Shown: positions 1 through 6,556, numbered from the stretch's first letter. The stretch: DNA of 10,415 nt from Lachnospiraceae bacterium UBA3863 (GCA_002392385.1 DGGX01000211.1:1-10415), one strand, 5' to 3'. Notes: a model not told the origin generated them from the letters alone. Numbers and translations: made by a program.

Positions 1-224
1 GGAACCTCTTCCGCTTCAACCCCGCCGGCGGCGCCAAGAAGTTCTTCCTCGACAGCAAGCCCGCGACCGACGACTACCAGGCATTCCTGGGCGGCGAGGT
101 CCGCTACGCTTCCCTGAAGAAGGCTAACCCTGCCAAGGCTGAGGCCATGTATGCAGAGAACGAAGCTAACGCGAAGGCTCACTATGAGTACCTGAGCAAG
201 CTCGGTGCTCTGTATAATGAATAA
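1..224 (+). CDS. nifJ: Pyruvate:ferredoxin (flavodoxin) oxidoreductase, C-terminal fragment (5' end outside window)
   Basis: Reading from base 3 gives 73 codons and a TAA at 222-224. The gene enters from the left edge, so only its C-terminus is visible. The peptide contains NPAGGAKKFFLDSK, then DYQAFLGGEVRYASLKK, then an Ala/Glu/Lys-rich helix ending in LSKLGALYNE. The 'DSK...DYQ.FL.GEVRYASLK' pattern is characteristic of the extreme C-terminus of homodimeric pyruvate:ferredoxin oxidoreductases. These enzymes convert pyruvate and CoA to acetyl-CoA and CO2 in the cytoplasm and pass the electrons to ferredoxin. No cofactor-binding motif lies in this part, so the call rests on the tail alone. 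A ferredoxin gene follows 360 bases downstream on the same strand, which fits a donor/acceptor pair. Assignment to a pyruvate rather than another 2-oxoacid enzyme is family knowledge, not proven here. Confidence 0.88.
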   Translation, partial: NLFRFNPAGGAKKFFLDSKPATDDYQAFLGGEVRYASLKKANPAKAEAMYAENEANAKAHYEYLSKLGALYNE

Positions 225-241
225 AACAGTGGGTGCTAAGC

Positions 242-385
242 TCGGTTCATCACTGTGAACCCACTGGCGCAGGTTGCCGCCATTGGACGGCAACCTGTCA
301 CCACGGTCTTGTGAAGGTTCGGTTCATCACTGTGAACCCACTGGCGCAGGTTGCCGCCATTGGACGGCAACCTGTCACCACGGTC
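242..385 (+). repeat. Tandem 77-base-period hairpin repeat (two identical 67-base cores)
   Basis: Bases 242-308 and 319-385 are identical over 67 bases, at a period of 77. Each copy holds two inverted repeats. The first is GGTTCA/TGAACC around a 6-base loop (244-249 with 256-261 in copy 1). The second is a perfect 10-bp stem, CAGGTTGCCG/CGGCAACCTG, around an 8-base loop (270-279 with 288-297). The array begins 18 bases after the oxidoreductase stop codon and would be transcribed as its 3' untranslated region. The open frames that cross it, on both strands, are short and repeat-derived, and are not taken as genes. Family membership (REP-like element, RNA stability element or attenuator) cannot be decided from one locus. 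Confidence 0.85.
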
Positions 386-393
386 CTTCCGGA

Positions 394-442
394 TGAACCT
401 GCTGGCGCAGGTTGCCGCCACCAATCGGCAGCCTGTCACCAC
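394..442 (+). repeat. Degenerate third copy of the hairpin repeat
   Basis: This stretch matches the right part of the two upstream copies: TGAACC, then CTGGCGCAGGTTGCCGCCA, then a loop rich in changes, then a CCTGTCACCAC end. It lacks the GGTTCATCAC left part, and it sits 61 rather than 77 bases after the equivalent point of copy 2. The main stem survives as CAGGTTGCCG/CGGCAGCCTG. The one arm change (A to G) only turns a T-A pair into a T-G wobble, so pairing is kept while the loop has diverged. This pattern suggests that structure is conserved more than sequence. Confidence 0.75.
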
Positions 443-465
443 ACATTAATTCCCGTAATGAATCT

Positions 466-499
466 TGCCACAGACCTGCCTCGTGCAGGTTCTGTGGCA
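466..499 (+). other. Long imperfect hairpin between the oxidoreductase and ferredoxin genes (possible attenuator)
   Basis: The arms 466-479 and 485-499 pair over 14 base pairs (TTGCCACAGA-CCTGC against GCAGG-T-TCTGTGGCAA-like), with one bulged T at 490 and a 5-base loop CTCGT. It resembles a rho-independent terminator stem, but no run of T follows; the next bases are GAGTTCATTC. It may be a leaky terminator, a processing site or a 3'-end stabiliser. It would let the ferredoxin be read through from upstream at a reduced level, or be made from its own start. The pairing is seen; the function is inferred. Confidence 0.5.
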
Positions 500-512
500 G
501 AGTTCATTCTAT

Positions 513-540
513 AGAGAAAGTTATATTAATCTAACTCTCT
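513..540 (+). other. AT-rich imperfect inverted repeat upstream of ferredoxin
   Basis: AGAG-aa-AGTTA (513-523) pairs with TAACT-CTCT (532-540) around the loop TATTAATC. It lies 45 bases before the ferredoxin start and overlaps TATATT at 522-527. That hexamer could serve as a -10, although no good -35 is visible at 16-18 bases upstream. It may be an operator or a 5' leader hairpin. Nothing else is recognised between 541 and the ribosome binding site. Confidence 0.3.
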
Positions 541-584
541 CAAAAACTATTTTCAATTTCACTACTTAATGGAGGAATTTAACA

Positions 585-755
585 ATGGCAAGAGTTATCG
601 ATGAGAATTGCATCAGCTGCGGTACCTGTGCTGCTTCCTGCCCCGTTGAGGCTATTTCCCAGGGCGATGAGCACTACGAGATCGATGCGGATACCTGCAT
701 CGACTGCGGTGCTTGCGAGTCTGCATGTCCTGTCGGCGCTATCGCTGAGGCTTGA
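585..755 (+). CDS. Clostridial-type 2[4Fe-4S] ferredoxin, 56 aa
   Basis: This small acidic electron carrier accepts low-potential electrons from enzymes such as pyruvate:ferredoxin oxidoreductase and delivers them to hydrogenase, Rnf or reductases in the cytoplasm. The protein has two classical CxxCxxCxxxCP clusters: Cys9, 12, 15 and 19 before Pro20, and Cys38, 41, 44 and 48 before Pro49. The internal pseudo-twofold symmetry and the 56-residue length are typical of the family. The ATG at 585 follows a strong GGAGG at 571-575 with a 9-base gap. Codons are richer in T-ending forms (GCT, GGT, TGT) than in the surrounding operon genes, as in a highly expressed gene. It sits downstream of the oxidoreductase tail on the same strand and ends at a strong terminator, so it could be monocistronic or read through from upstream. 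Confidence 0.97.
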   Translation: MARVIDENCISCGTCAASCPVEAISQGDEHYEIDADTCIDCGACESACPVGAIAEA

Positions 756-785
756 GATCTAAGACCGTAAGGATTTAGTATCCTG

Positions 786-825
786 AAAAAGAGGCTGTCG
801 CCTGCAGGCGACAGCCTCTTTTTTT
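786..825. terminator. Strong bidirectional rho-independent terminator
   Basis: A perfect 12-bp GC-rich stem, GAGGCTGTCGCC (791-802) and GGCGACAGCCTC (807-818), closes a TGCA loop. It is preceded by five A (786-790) and followed by seven T (819-825). On the + strand it ends the ferredoxin transcript 31 bases after its stop. On the - strand it can end the SNF2 gene transcript arriving from the right, 142 bases past its stop. Bases 826-967, between this element and the SNF2 stop, hold no gene that I can support. Confidence 0.93.
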
Positions 826-967
826 CTTGCTTCCCTACGCGATTTCAATGCTGATAAGCCTAAATCAAGTCATACCGCTTCGCGGGCTTACGTCACGTCC
901 GACCAGGCCACAGTCTGGCTCAGACCACAGTCCTACCCAGGCGGCAGGCCGGCACCGCTCACTCTCG

Positions 968-3145
968 TCATTCAATCACAGCGGGCAGGTATTTGGTGCG
1001 CTCCCGTTCGATGACCTGGCGGATCCATTCGCGGTCGGGAAGGTCGTCGGCTGCGTGGCTCATGACAGATTCATCGGCGTAGAGGTCGAATTCCGCCTGC
1101 TTGTCCTGGAGGATCTGCATGACGGACTCGTCCACGGTATTGTCGCAGAGGAGGTGGAAGACCAGGACCTTCTGGGACTGGCCCATGCGGAAAACGCGCG
1201 CAATGGCCTGGCGGGTCAGGGAAGGCTTGATCTGGGGCTCGCAGAAGATGACCACGCTGGCAGCCTGGATGTTGAGGCCTGTGCCGCCTGCCTGTACCTG
1301 GCAGAGGAGGAGGCTTCCGTCGGGGGCATGGCTGTAGCGGTCCACGATGGTCTGGCGGTCCTCCGCGGGCGTACTGCCTGTGATCTCCGCGCAGTAGGGG
1401 CCGCCGGCGTTCAGGTCCCTGATCTCTTCCCGGAGCCATTCGCGGATCTTCCGAATGGTTTCCCGGAAGTAGGAGTAGATGATGATCTTTCTGCCCTCTT
1501 CTGCGGCCTCGCGGCAGAGCTCCAGCAGCCGGCAGGCCTTGGAGGAGGTGTGCAGGTCGTCCTGGAGGAAGGCAACTCTGCGCATGCCGGGCAGGCTTTC
1601 TTCTGCCACCTGGAGGCTGTAGGCAGCCAGGTCCTGCGGGGTCATGGTACACCACTCGTTCTCTTCGGTCAGGGGCGGGAGTTCCTCCAGGACCTCCTCG
1701 CGGCGGCGGCGCAGGTAGACCGGGGCCAGGATCTCCCGGAAGGCATCAGCGTGCCGGATGCCGGCATTGGCCCGGATCTCACCGACCATATCGGGCCGGA
1801 CAAAGCCTACCAGCTCGCACATCTCATTCACCCGGTTCTCCAGCGGGGTGCCGGTCATGAGGAGGATCCTCTCGGACTCGTCCTCCAGGGCATGAATGTT
1901 GCGGGTCCTCTGTGCCTCCGGGTTTTTGATGTAATGAGCCTCGTCGATGACCAGCATGGCCAGTCTCATGGCACTGTCGATACGTCCGGTCAGTTTGCCC
2001 ATACTTTCATAATTGGTGATGGCCGCGCCGCCCCTCTCCTGCCACTCTCTGAAGGCCTCCTCCAGACCGGGCCCGTGAAGAAGGTGGGCTTCGATGCTGC
2101 TGAAGCGCAGGATCTCGCGGCACCAGTTGATCATGACCGAGGCGGGGCAGACGATGAGAAAATGGCAGCCCGGCTCCGCCGCCTGCAGATGGGCCATGGC
2201 AGCGATGGCCTGGATGGTCTTGCCCAGGCCCATTTCGTCTCCCAGAAGCACCCTTTTCTGGGCCAGGATATATTTGGTGCCAAAAGTCTGGTAGGCGCGC
2301 AGATTGCCGCGGAAATCCCGCAGATCCAGCGTCAGGGCATCGATCTGGGCCGCCAGCTGGGCGGGGATGCTGCTGTAGATGACCTTCTGGGACAGGGATG
2401 TGCCGGTCAGTTTCTCCAGGAGGGCGTAGTAGGCGGCATTGTTCCGCCTGAAATCGGAGACCGCCTCCTCCGCGGGAATGCTCTGTGCCTCCGCGTACTG
2501 GTCCACCAGACGGCGGACCTTTGTGTACTCCTGCCCACGGCAGAAGGCCGTCAGCTCGCCCACCGCATAGAGACTGTCCTCTTTGGTCCTGCGGCGGGAG
2601 AAGAGCCAGCGCAGGCGGCCGCGGATGGCGATGGCCTCGGTCACGCCCCCTATATAGTCGTGAAAATCCTCTCTTAAAGGCTCTCCCTCCCGGCGGATCT
2701 GCTCTGCCCTCAGGCAGCGGGCGGCCGCCGTGATCAGCCTGCGGCCCTCCTCTGTGTCCGGATCCGGCCGCAGACGGATATGGTCCGAAAGCTTCTGTAT
2801 GAAGCCGTCCAGCAGGGTGCGGATGGCGCTGATCTGCCTGTCGCCGATGCCTTCCGTCTGCTGCAGCTTCCAGTCCGGCGCCCGGTGCAGGTCCAGCAGG
2901 TTCTGATAGCCGGCCTGCAGCAGGGCGGAGGTGCGTATGCCGGCCCGGGCGCTGCGCAGCTCTTCCACCGGGATCCGGGCCAGCTCGCCGACGGCCTGCT
3001 CTCTTACAGACACAGCACAGAGGGCACGGATCTCCTGCTCCTGTGCCCTCTCCTCTTCAAAGATCCGCCCGAAATCGGCGTCCAGTGTCTGCGCCGTCCG
3101 GATCAGTATTCTGATCTGTTCGAAATCCGGTGCTCTGCTCTCCAT
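968..3145 (-). CDS. SNF2-family DEAD/DEAH-box helicase-like ATPase, 725 aa
   Basis: This is a double-stranded-DNA-dependent ATPase/translocase of the Swi2/Snf2 (HepA/RapA-like) superfamily 2 group; the specific target is unknown. The helicase core spans about residues 280-690. Motif I is GDEMGLGKT (302-310), motif II is DEAH (401-404, followed by YIKNP), motif III is MTGTPLEN (430-437), motif V is GGTGLNIQ (620-627) and motif VI is QAIARVFRMGQ (646-656). Motif VI keeps both arginines, but the usual DRAHRIGQ reads IARVFRMGQ. The first 280 residues are a charged, mostly helical extension with a helix-hairpin-helix-like GIGDRQISAIRTLL (99-112); I do not recognise a named domain there. The ATG at 3145 has a GC-rich AGGCGGG just upstream, a modest site. 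It is the last gene of the leftward operon, 70 bases after PepC, and converges on ferredoxin. The helicase call is firm; the role (repair, transcription recycling or defence) is not. Confidence 0.93.
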   Translation of the reverse strand: MESRAPDFEQIRILIRTAQTLDADFGRIFEEERAQEQEIRALCAVSVREQAVGELARIPVEELRSARAGIRTSALLQAGYQNLLDLHRAPDWKLQQTEGIGDRQISAIRTLLDGFIQKLSDHIRLRPDPDTEEGRRLITAAARCLRAEQIRREGEPLREDFHDYIGGVTEAIAIRGRLRWLFSRRRTKEDSLYAVGELTAFCRGQEYTKVRRLVDQYAEAQSIPAEEAVSDFRRNNAAYYALLEKLTGTSLSQKVIYSSIPAQLAAQIDALTLDLRDFRGNLRAYQTFGTKYILAQKRVLLGDEMGLGKTIQAIAAMAHLQAAEPGCHFLIVCPASVMINWCREILRFSSIEAHLLHGPGLEEAFREWQERGGAAITNYESMGKLTGRIDSAMRLAMLVIDEAHYIKNPEAQRTRNIHALEDESERILLMTGTPLENRVNEMCELVGFVRPDMVGEIRANAGIRHADAFREILAPVYLRRRREEVLEELPPLTEENEWCTMTPQDLAAYSLQVAEESLPGMRRVAFLQDDLHTSSKACRLLELCREAAEEGRKIIIYSYFRETIRKIREWLREEIRDLNAGGPYCAEITGSTPAEDRQTIVDRYSHAPDGSLLLCQVQAGGTGLNIQAASVVIFCEPQIKPSLTRQAIARVFRMGQSQKVLVFHLLCDNTVDESVMQILQDKQAEFDLYADESVMSHAADDLPDREWIRQVIERERTKYLPAVIE

Positions 3146-3215
3146 CCCGCCTGCCGTTCTGTCTTACGCCGACGGCCTTACACCGCCGGCTTCACGTCTG
3201 CCGGTCTTCTGTCAG

Positions 3216-4562
3216 TCAGCCTTCTGCCGCCAGACTGCCCATGGGATCCCAGGGCTGCAGCAGGATCGGATCCTGCTGGAAGGCGGCAGCCTGTTCCTCG
3301 CTGAAGTACTTGCGGTCCAGAAGGATCTGGTAGGCGAACTCGCCGAACCAGGCATCGTCCATGACAAAATATCCGTCCTTGCCTACGTCCTTGCCCCAGC
3401 TGTTCTCGACCTTCCAGCGGATGGGCCGGCCCTCCTCGTCCAGGTCGACGCCGGTGATGACCATGGCGTGGGTCATGAGGCTCTCGCCGTAATCCAGGCG
3501 CTGGGCCTTGGTCATGGGGAAATCTGTGGAGAAGAGATCCCGCACGTCGATGGCGTCCATGGTCAGATAGCCGCCCTTGCGGTCGGAGAACTGTCCCACG
3601 TCACTGCCGAACCAGACGGTCCTGCCGTCCTGCAGCTGGCGGATGGCGAGCTGCCGCAGGTCATCCATGGGAAGGTTAAGGTATTTGACGGGGTAGGCGC
3701 CGTCCCGGACGCTGCCCAGGCAGCGCACGGTGTAGGTCCTTCCGTAGGGCTTATCCTTCGTGGGCGCGTTGATCACCGTGACCATGTCCTTGAGTTCCCA
3801 GCCGATGTACTGACGGAAGAATTCCTGGGGGGTAATGTCGCTGACGCGAATGAACTTCTTGTCCTTGTCGCGGGTCTCCCAGGTGAAGCGCACAGGCGGC
3901 TTGCCCAGGGCGATGCAGAGCATCCGGTAGATGGTCTCCATCATGGCGTCCTTCCTGGCCCGCAGAGCGGCCAGATCTTCCCCGGCCTCATGGGCGGTGC
4001 GCAGGGCGCAGGCGTATTCACGGAGCTTGACCGTCAGATATTTGCGCAGCTCCATGGTGGAGACGGACACGGCCGTATCCGGCATCACGGACTGGGGCAC
4101 GACGCCGTACTTGTCCACCAGGCTCCGGAACATGTCCCACTGTCCGCCGTCGCCCACGGGGTCCTTGAGCAGATAGGAGACGACCCGGCCCTCCAGGGGC
4201 TCGTCCAGGGTGTCCAGGATATTCTCGAGGAAATAGTTGGACTTCTCCAGCTTGTCATAGAAGAGGGGATAGTTCTGGGACAGCTCCATGTTGTCCAGGT
4301 TCAGCTTGTCCATCAGGTCCAGGCGCATCACGTTGAGGGCCGCAAACATCCAGCATCTGCCTGACTGGCGCTGGTTGCACACGTCGCCGGATTCCACCTC
4401 GACACTGAAAGTGTGGGGATTGTTCTGTCTGACGGCGTAATTTTTGGCTGCGCCGTGTATACCTGCCGCGGCCGCCGCGTTCATGGCCACTCTGTTGGCC
4501 CTGTCGCCGTCGAAACCCGCTTCAAATCGCTTCAGATCTTCTCTTGTGATCGCTGTCTGCAT
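3216..4562 (-). CDS. pepC: C1B-family cysteine aminopeptidase (aminopeptidase C / bleomycin hydrolase), 448 aa
   Basis: This is a cytoplasmic papain-fold aminopeptidase, normally a hexameric barrel, that trims N-terminal residues from peptides. The catalytic set is visible: oxyanion Gln64 and nucleophile Cys70 in NQRQSGRCWMFAALN, His365 in MTHAMVITGV and Asn387 in VENSWGKDVGKDGY. The C-terminus, LLQPWDPMGSLAAEG, matches the family's PWDPMG(A/S)LA tail that reaches the active site and enforces aminopeptidase action. Here it ends three residues later than the usual Ala, which could affect exopeptidase versus endopeptidase behaviour. Length is normal for the family. The open frame continues upstream to 5264, but that part is a shadow of the dehydrogenase gene. 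The ATG at 4562 is chosen because AAGGA lies 6 bases before it and the family N-terminus starts there. There is no signal peptide. It lies 71 bases after the dehydrogenase gene and 70 before the SNF2 gene. Confidence 0.95.
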   Translation of the reverse strand: MQTAITREDLKRFEAGFDGDRANRVAMNAAAAAGIHGAAKNYAVRQNNPHTFSVEVESGDVCNQRQSGRCWMFAALNVMRLDLMDKLNLDNMELSQNYPLFYDKLEKSNYFLENILDTLDEPLEGRVVSYLLKDPVGDGGQWDMFRSLVDKYGVVPQSVMPDTAVSVSTMELRKYLTVKLREYACALRTAHEAGEDLAALRARKDAMMETIYRMLCIALGKPPVRFTWETRDKDKKFIRVSDITPQEFFRQYIGWELKDMVTVINAPTKDKPYGRTYTVRCLGSVRDGAYPVKYLNLPMDDLRQLAIRQLQDGRTVWFGSDVGQFSDRKGGYLTMDAIDVRDLFSTDFPMTKAQRLDYGESLMTHAMVITGVDLDEEGRPIRWKVENSWGKDVGKDGYFVMDDAWFGEFAYQILLDRKYFSEEQAAAFQQDPILLQPWDPMGSLAAEG

Positions 4563-4633
4563 AGTCTGTCCTTTCCTCTTCCGCCCCGCGGCCGCGCCGC
4601 CCGGGCAGAACTGTCTCTTTTTTCTGTTTCTTG

Positions 4634-5596
4634 TCAGTCTTCCATCACGAAGCCCGCCTTGAAGGCCCGGGAAGCGAAGGCCCTGGCGTAGTCCTCCAGG
4701 GGATAGAGCTCCACCGGCGGGAACTGCACCTTGCCTTCCTTCAGCATTCTGAGGGCCGGCTCGAAGGGGCCGCACCGGCTGCCCACCAGGGTGATCTCTC
4801 TCACCGGTATGACAGAGAGATCCACGGAGGCCTTGCCCGCGTAGGTGCTCTTCAGGATAATGGTCCCCATCCTGCGCACGATGGCCAGGGCCAGGTGGAT
4901 GCCCGCTTCCGATCCGGAGGCGTCCACCACGTACTCGAAGCTCTCCTCCGCCGTAAAATCGCGCAGGGGATAGTAGTCCTCCTCCAGTCTGGTCTCCGCG
5001 TAGGGGGCGAACATCCGCAGCTTGTCCGGATGCCGGCCGATCACGGTCAGCCCGATCCCCGTCTGGGCCAGGACCTGGGTGATCATGAAGGCCAGCCGGC
5101 CGTCGCCGATCACAGCCGCGTTCAGGGAGGGATCGATGTGGACCTGCTTGAGGATCTCCACCGCCGCCGCCAGAGGCTCTGTATAGACCGCCTCCTCCGG
5201 GGCCAGGCCCTCCGGCACCGGGTGGATCAGGTGGTCCGCAAGACACATATACTCGGCAAAACATCCGTCGGCCGACATGCCGATGACCCGTCTGGACAGG
5301 CAGTGCTTCTCCCTGCCGGTGCGGCAGTAGATGCAGGTCCCGCAGCCCTTGTTGAGCTCGCCCACCACCAGTCTGCCGGTCAGATCCGGCCGGCCGTCGC
5401 TCCGGACCACCTCGCCGACGAATTCATGGCCCATGATCCCGCGGAAATCCGGCCGGTAGCCCTTCAGGATCTCCCGGTCCGTGCTGCAGATATTGGCCAG
5501 ACGGATCCGGATGAGGCTCTCGCCCTCGCCGGGAACAGGCACCGGCGCGTCGGTCCTGTATTCCATCCCGGTCCCGTTGTAATATAAAGCTTTCAT
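4634..5596 (-). CDS. Zinc-dependent medium-chain alcohol/polyol dehydrogenase-like protein, 320 aa
   Basis: This is a cytoplasmic NAD(P)-dependent oxidoreductase of the MDR superfamily; the substrate is unknown. The N-terminal GroES-like domain carries catalytic-zinc ligands Cys37 (ANICSTDRE), His57-Glu58 (MGHEFVGEV) and Glu140 (YTEPLA). It also has the four structural-zinc cysteines 85, 88, 91 and 99 (GCGTC..C.......C). The Rossmann domain starts near 160 with VIGDGRLAF, a GxGxxA variant of the usual GxGxxG. The end of the second strand reads VIGRHPDK, with Gly-Arg where NAD-specific members usually have an acidic residue, which hints at NADP(H) use (inference). At 320 residues it is shorter than the 340-360 of typical threonine or sorbitol dehydrogenases, and the gaps are in the C-terminal half. 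The start ATG directly abuts the kinase stop codon, and GGAG lies 8 bases upstream inside the kinase gene, so translation is likely coupled. Confidence 0.9.
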   Translation of the reverse strand: MKALYYNGTGMEYRTDAPVPVPGEGESLIRIRLANICSTDREILKGYRPDFRGIMGHEFVGEVVRSDGRPDLTGRLVVGELNKGCGTCIYCRTGREKHCLSRRVIGMSADGCFAEYMCLADHLIHPVPEGLAPEEAVYTEPLAAAVEILKQVHIDPSLNAAVIGDGRLAFMITQVLAQTGIGLTVIGRHPDKLRMFAPYAETRLEEDYYPLRDFTAEESFEYVVDASGSEAGIHLALAIVRRMGTIILKSTYAGKASVDLSVIPVREITLVGSRCGPFEPALRMLKEGKVQFPPVELYPLEDYARAFASRAFKAGFVMED

Positions 5597-6556
5597 CTAA
5601 TTCTCTCCGTTGGCCGCCTGTACGACCTCATGGCCGACATCGACCTGAGAAGGCACCAGGATCTTGAACTTGCCCTGCAGATTCTTGAGGGTCACCTTGC
5701 GGTGGGCGCCCCCGTTCTCCCCGTCCCGGGTCCACCGGATCTTCTCGTCGGAGGTGAAGGTGATCTTTTTCACCTTGCGGCGCCAGACCAGGGGCGTCTC
5801 CGGAATGAGCCCGCTGAAGAACTGGATGAGCTCGTTGATCTCCAGCAGATTGGCCGGCAGACGGATGAGGGTCGCCTCGAAGAGCCCGTCCTGCAGGTCC
5901 ACGTCCGGTCCCTGAATGCCCTCGAAGCCTCCCACCGACCTGGCGTTGGTGACCATACCGAAGGCAAAATCCCCTTCCACGCTCTCCTCCGGCGTTTCCG
6001 CCTTTATGTGATAGGTGCGGATGTTGCCCAGCTCGGTGATCCCCTGAAGGAGATAGGCGGCATGGCCCAGCTGGCGCTTGAGCTCCTGGGGCGTCTCATA
6101 GGAGGTCTCCGTGAAGATCCCGAAGGCCGCCACGTAGGTGAAATAGTCGGTCCGGTTGAAGCGTCCCAGGTCACAGACATAAGCCCTTCCCCGGGCCACG
6201 GCCTGCGCCGCCGCCAGCGGATCCGAGGGGATCCCCAGCCCTGAGGCAAAATCGTTCGTGGTCCCCAGAGGGATATAGCCCACAGGGAGCATGGGCAGGG
6301 CCTGATTGTCCATCAGGCCGCTCACCACCTCGTCCAGGGTACCGTCTCCGCCCGCGCAGACGATGTAGAGATAATCCCCCGTCAGCTCCCGGACGTAGCG
6401 TCTGGCATCACCGTGCCCCTTGGTCGGGTAGCACTCAATGATGAATTCCGCCCCGGACAGGGTCTGCAGAATATCCGACAGGACCGTCTTGATCTGCGAC
6501 CGGCCGGAAACAGGGTTATAAACGAAAAGGATCTTTTTCCAGTTCACGATGTGCAC
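5597..6556 (-). CDS. Diacylglycerol/sphingosine-kinase-family lipid kinase (YegS/BmrU/DgkB type), about 316-319 aa
   Basis: The protein phosphorylates a lipid hydroxyl with ATP, probably diacylglycerol to phosphatidate at the inner face of the membrane; the exact substrate cannot be read from the sequence. Family motifs appear in order: NPVSG (14-18), the nucleotide-binding AGGDGTLDEVVSG (68-80), PLGTTNDFA (96-104), a DLQDGLFEATL strand (220-230) and WTRDGENGG (275-283), whose DGE matches the catalytic-base region. There is no signal peptide or membrane helix, as expected. There is no ATG start: an in-frame TGA lies five codons above GTG6556. A GGAG lies only one base before that GTG but 10 bases before the in-frame GTG at 6547, so a protein starting MNWKKILFVYNP is at least as likely. 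It follows the P-type ATPase by 45 bases and is joined without a gap to the dehydrogenase. Confidence 0.92.
   Translation of the reverse strand: MHIVNWKKILFVYNPVSGRSQIKTVLSDILQTLSGAEFIIECYPTKGHGDARRYVRELTGDYLYIVCAGGDGTLDEVVSGLMDNQALPMLPVGYIPLGTTNDFASGLGIPSDPLAAAQAVARGRAYVCDLGRFNRTDYFTYVAAFGIFTETSYETPQELKRQLGHAAYLLQGITELGNIRTYHIKAETPEESVEGDFAFGMVTNARSVGGFEGIQGPDVDLQDGLFEATLIRLPANLLEINELIQFFSGLIPETPLVWRRKVKKITFTSDEKIRWTRDGENGGAHRKVTLKNLQGKFKILVPSQVDVGHEVVQAANGEN

Noticed and set aside
242..442. CRISPR array
   Set aside because: The near-identical unit is 67 bases with only a 10-base gap between copies. There are no variable spacers of regular length and no cas genes.
233..514. Short open frames on both strands through the hairpin repeats
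   Set aside because: Their repeated peptides simply mirror the DNA repeats. No start signal was found and the frames are not conserved between copies.
826..967. Gene or RNA between the terminator and the SNF2 stop
   Set aside because: Only a direct repeat of CCACAGTC and a small GTCTG/CAGAC hairpin near 905-930 are visible. There is no start signal or recognisable RNA.
827..2677. Long + strand open frame (616 codons) opposite the SNF2 gene
   Set aside because: It lies opposite a gene with clear helicase motifs, its translation has no recognisable motif, it starts in the terminator tail, and GC-rich genes commonly leave long open antisense frames.
2931..4364. Long + strand open frame (477 codons) opposite SNF2 and PepC
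   Set aside because: It crosses two unrelated real genes and is rich in His/Gly/Val shadows of the coding strand. No ribosome site or domain was seen.
4563..4633. Terminator or promoter between dehydrogenase and PepC
   Set aside because: There are GC-rich palindromic bits (GCGGCCGC) but no stem with a T run on the - strand. CTGACA has no acceptable -10 at 17 bases.
4563..5264. Upstream extension of the PepC frame by 234 codons
   Set aside because: It overlaps the dehydrogenase gene in another frame, has a Gly/Pro/Arg-rich low-information translation, and PepC has a good start with AAGGA at 4562.
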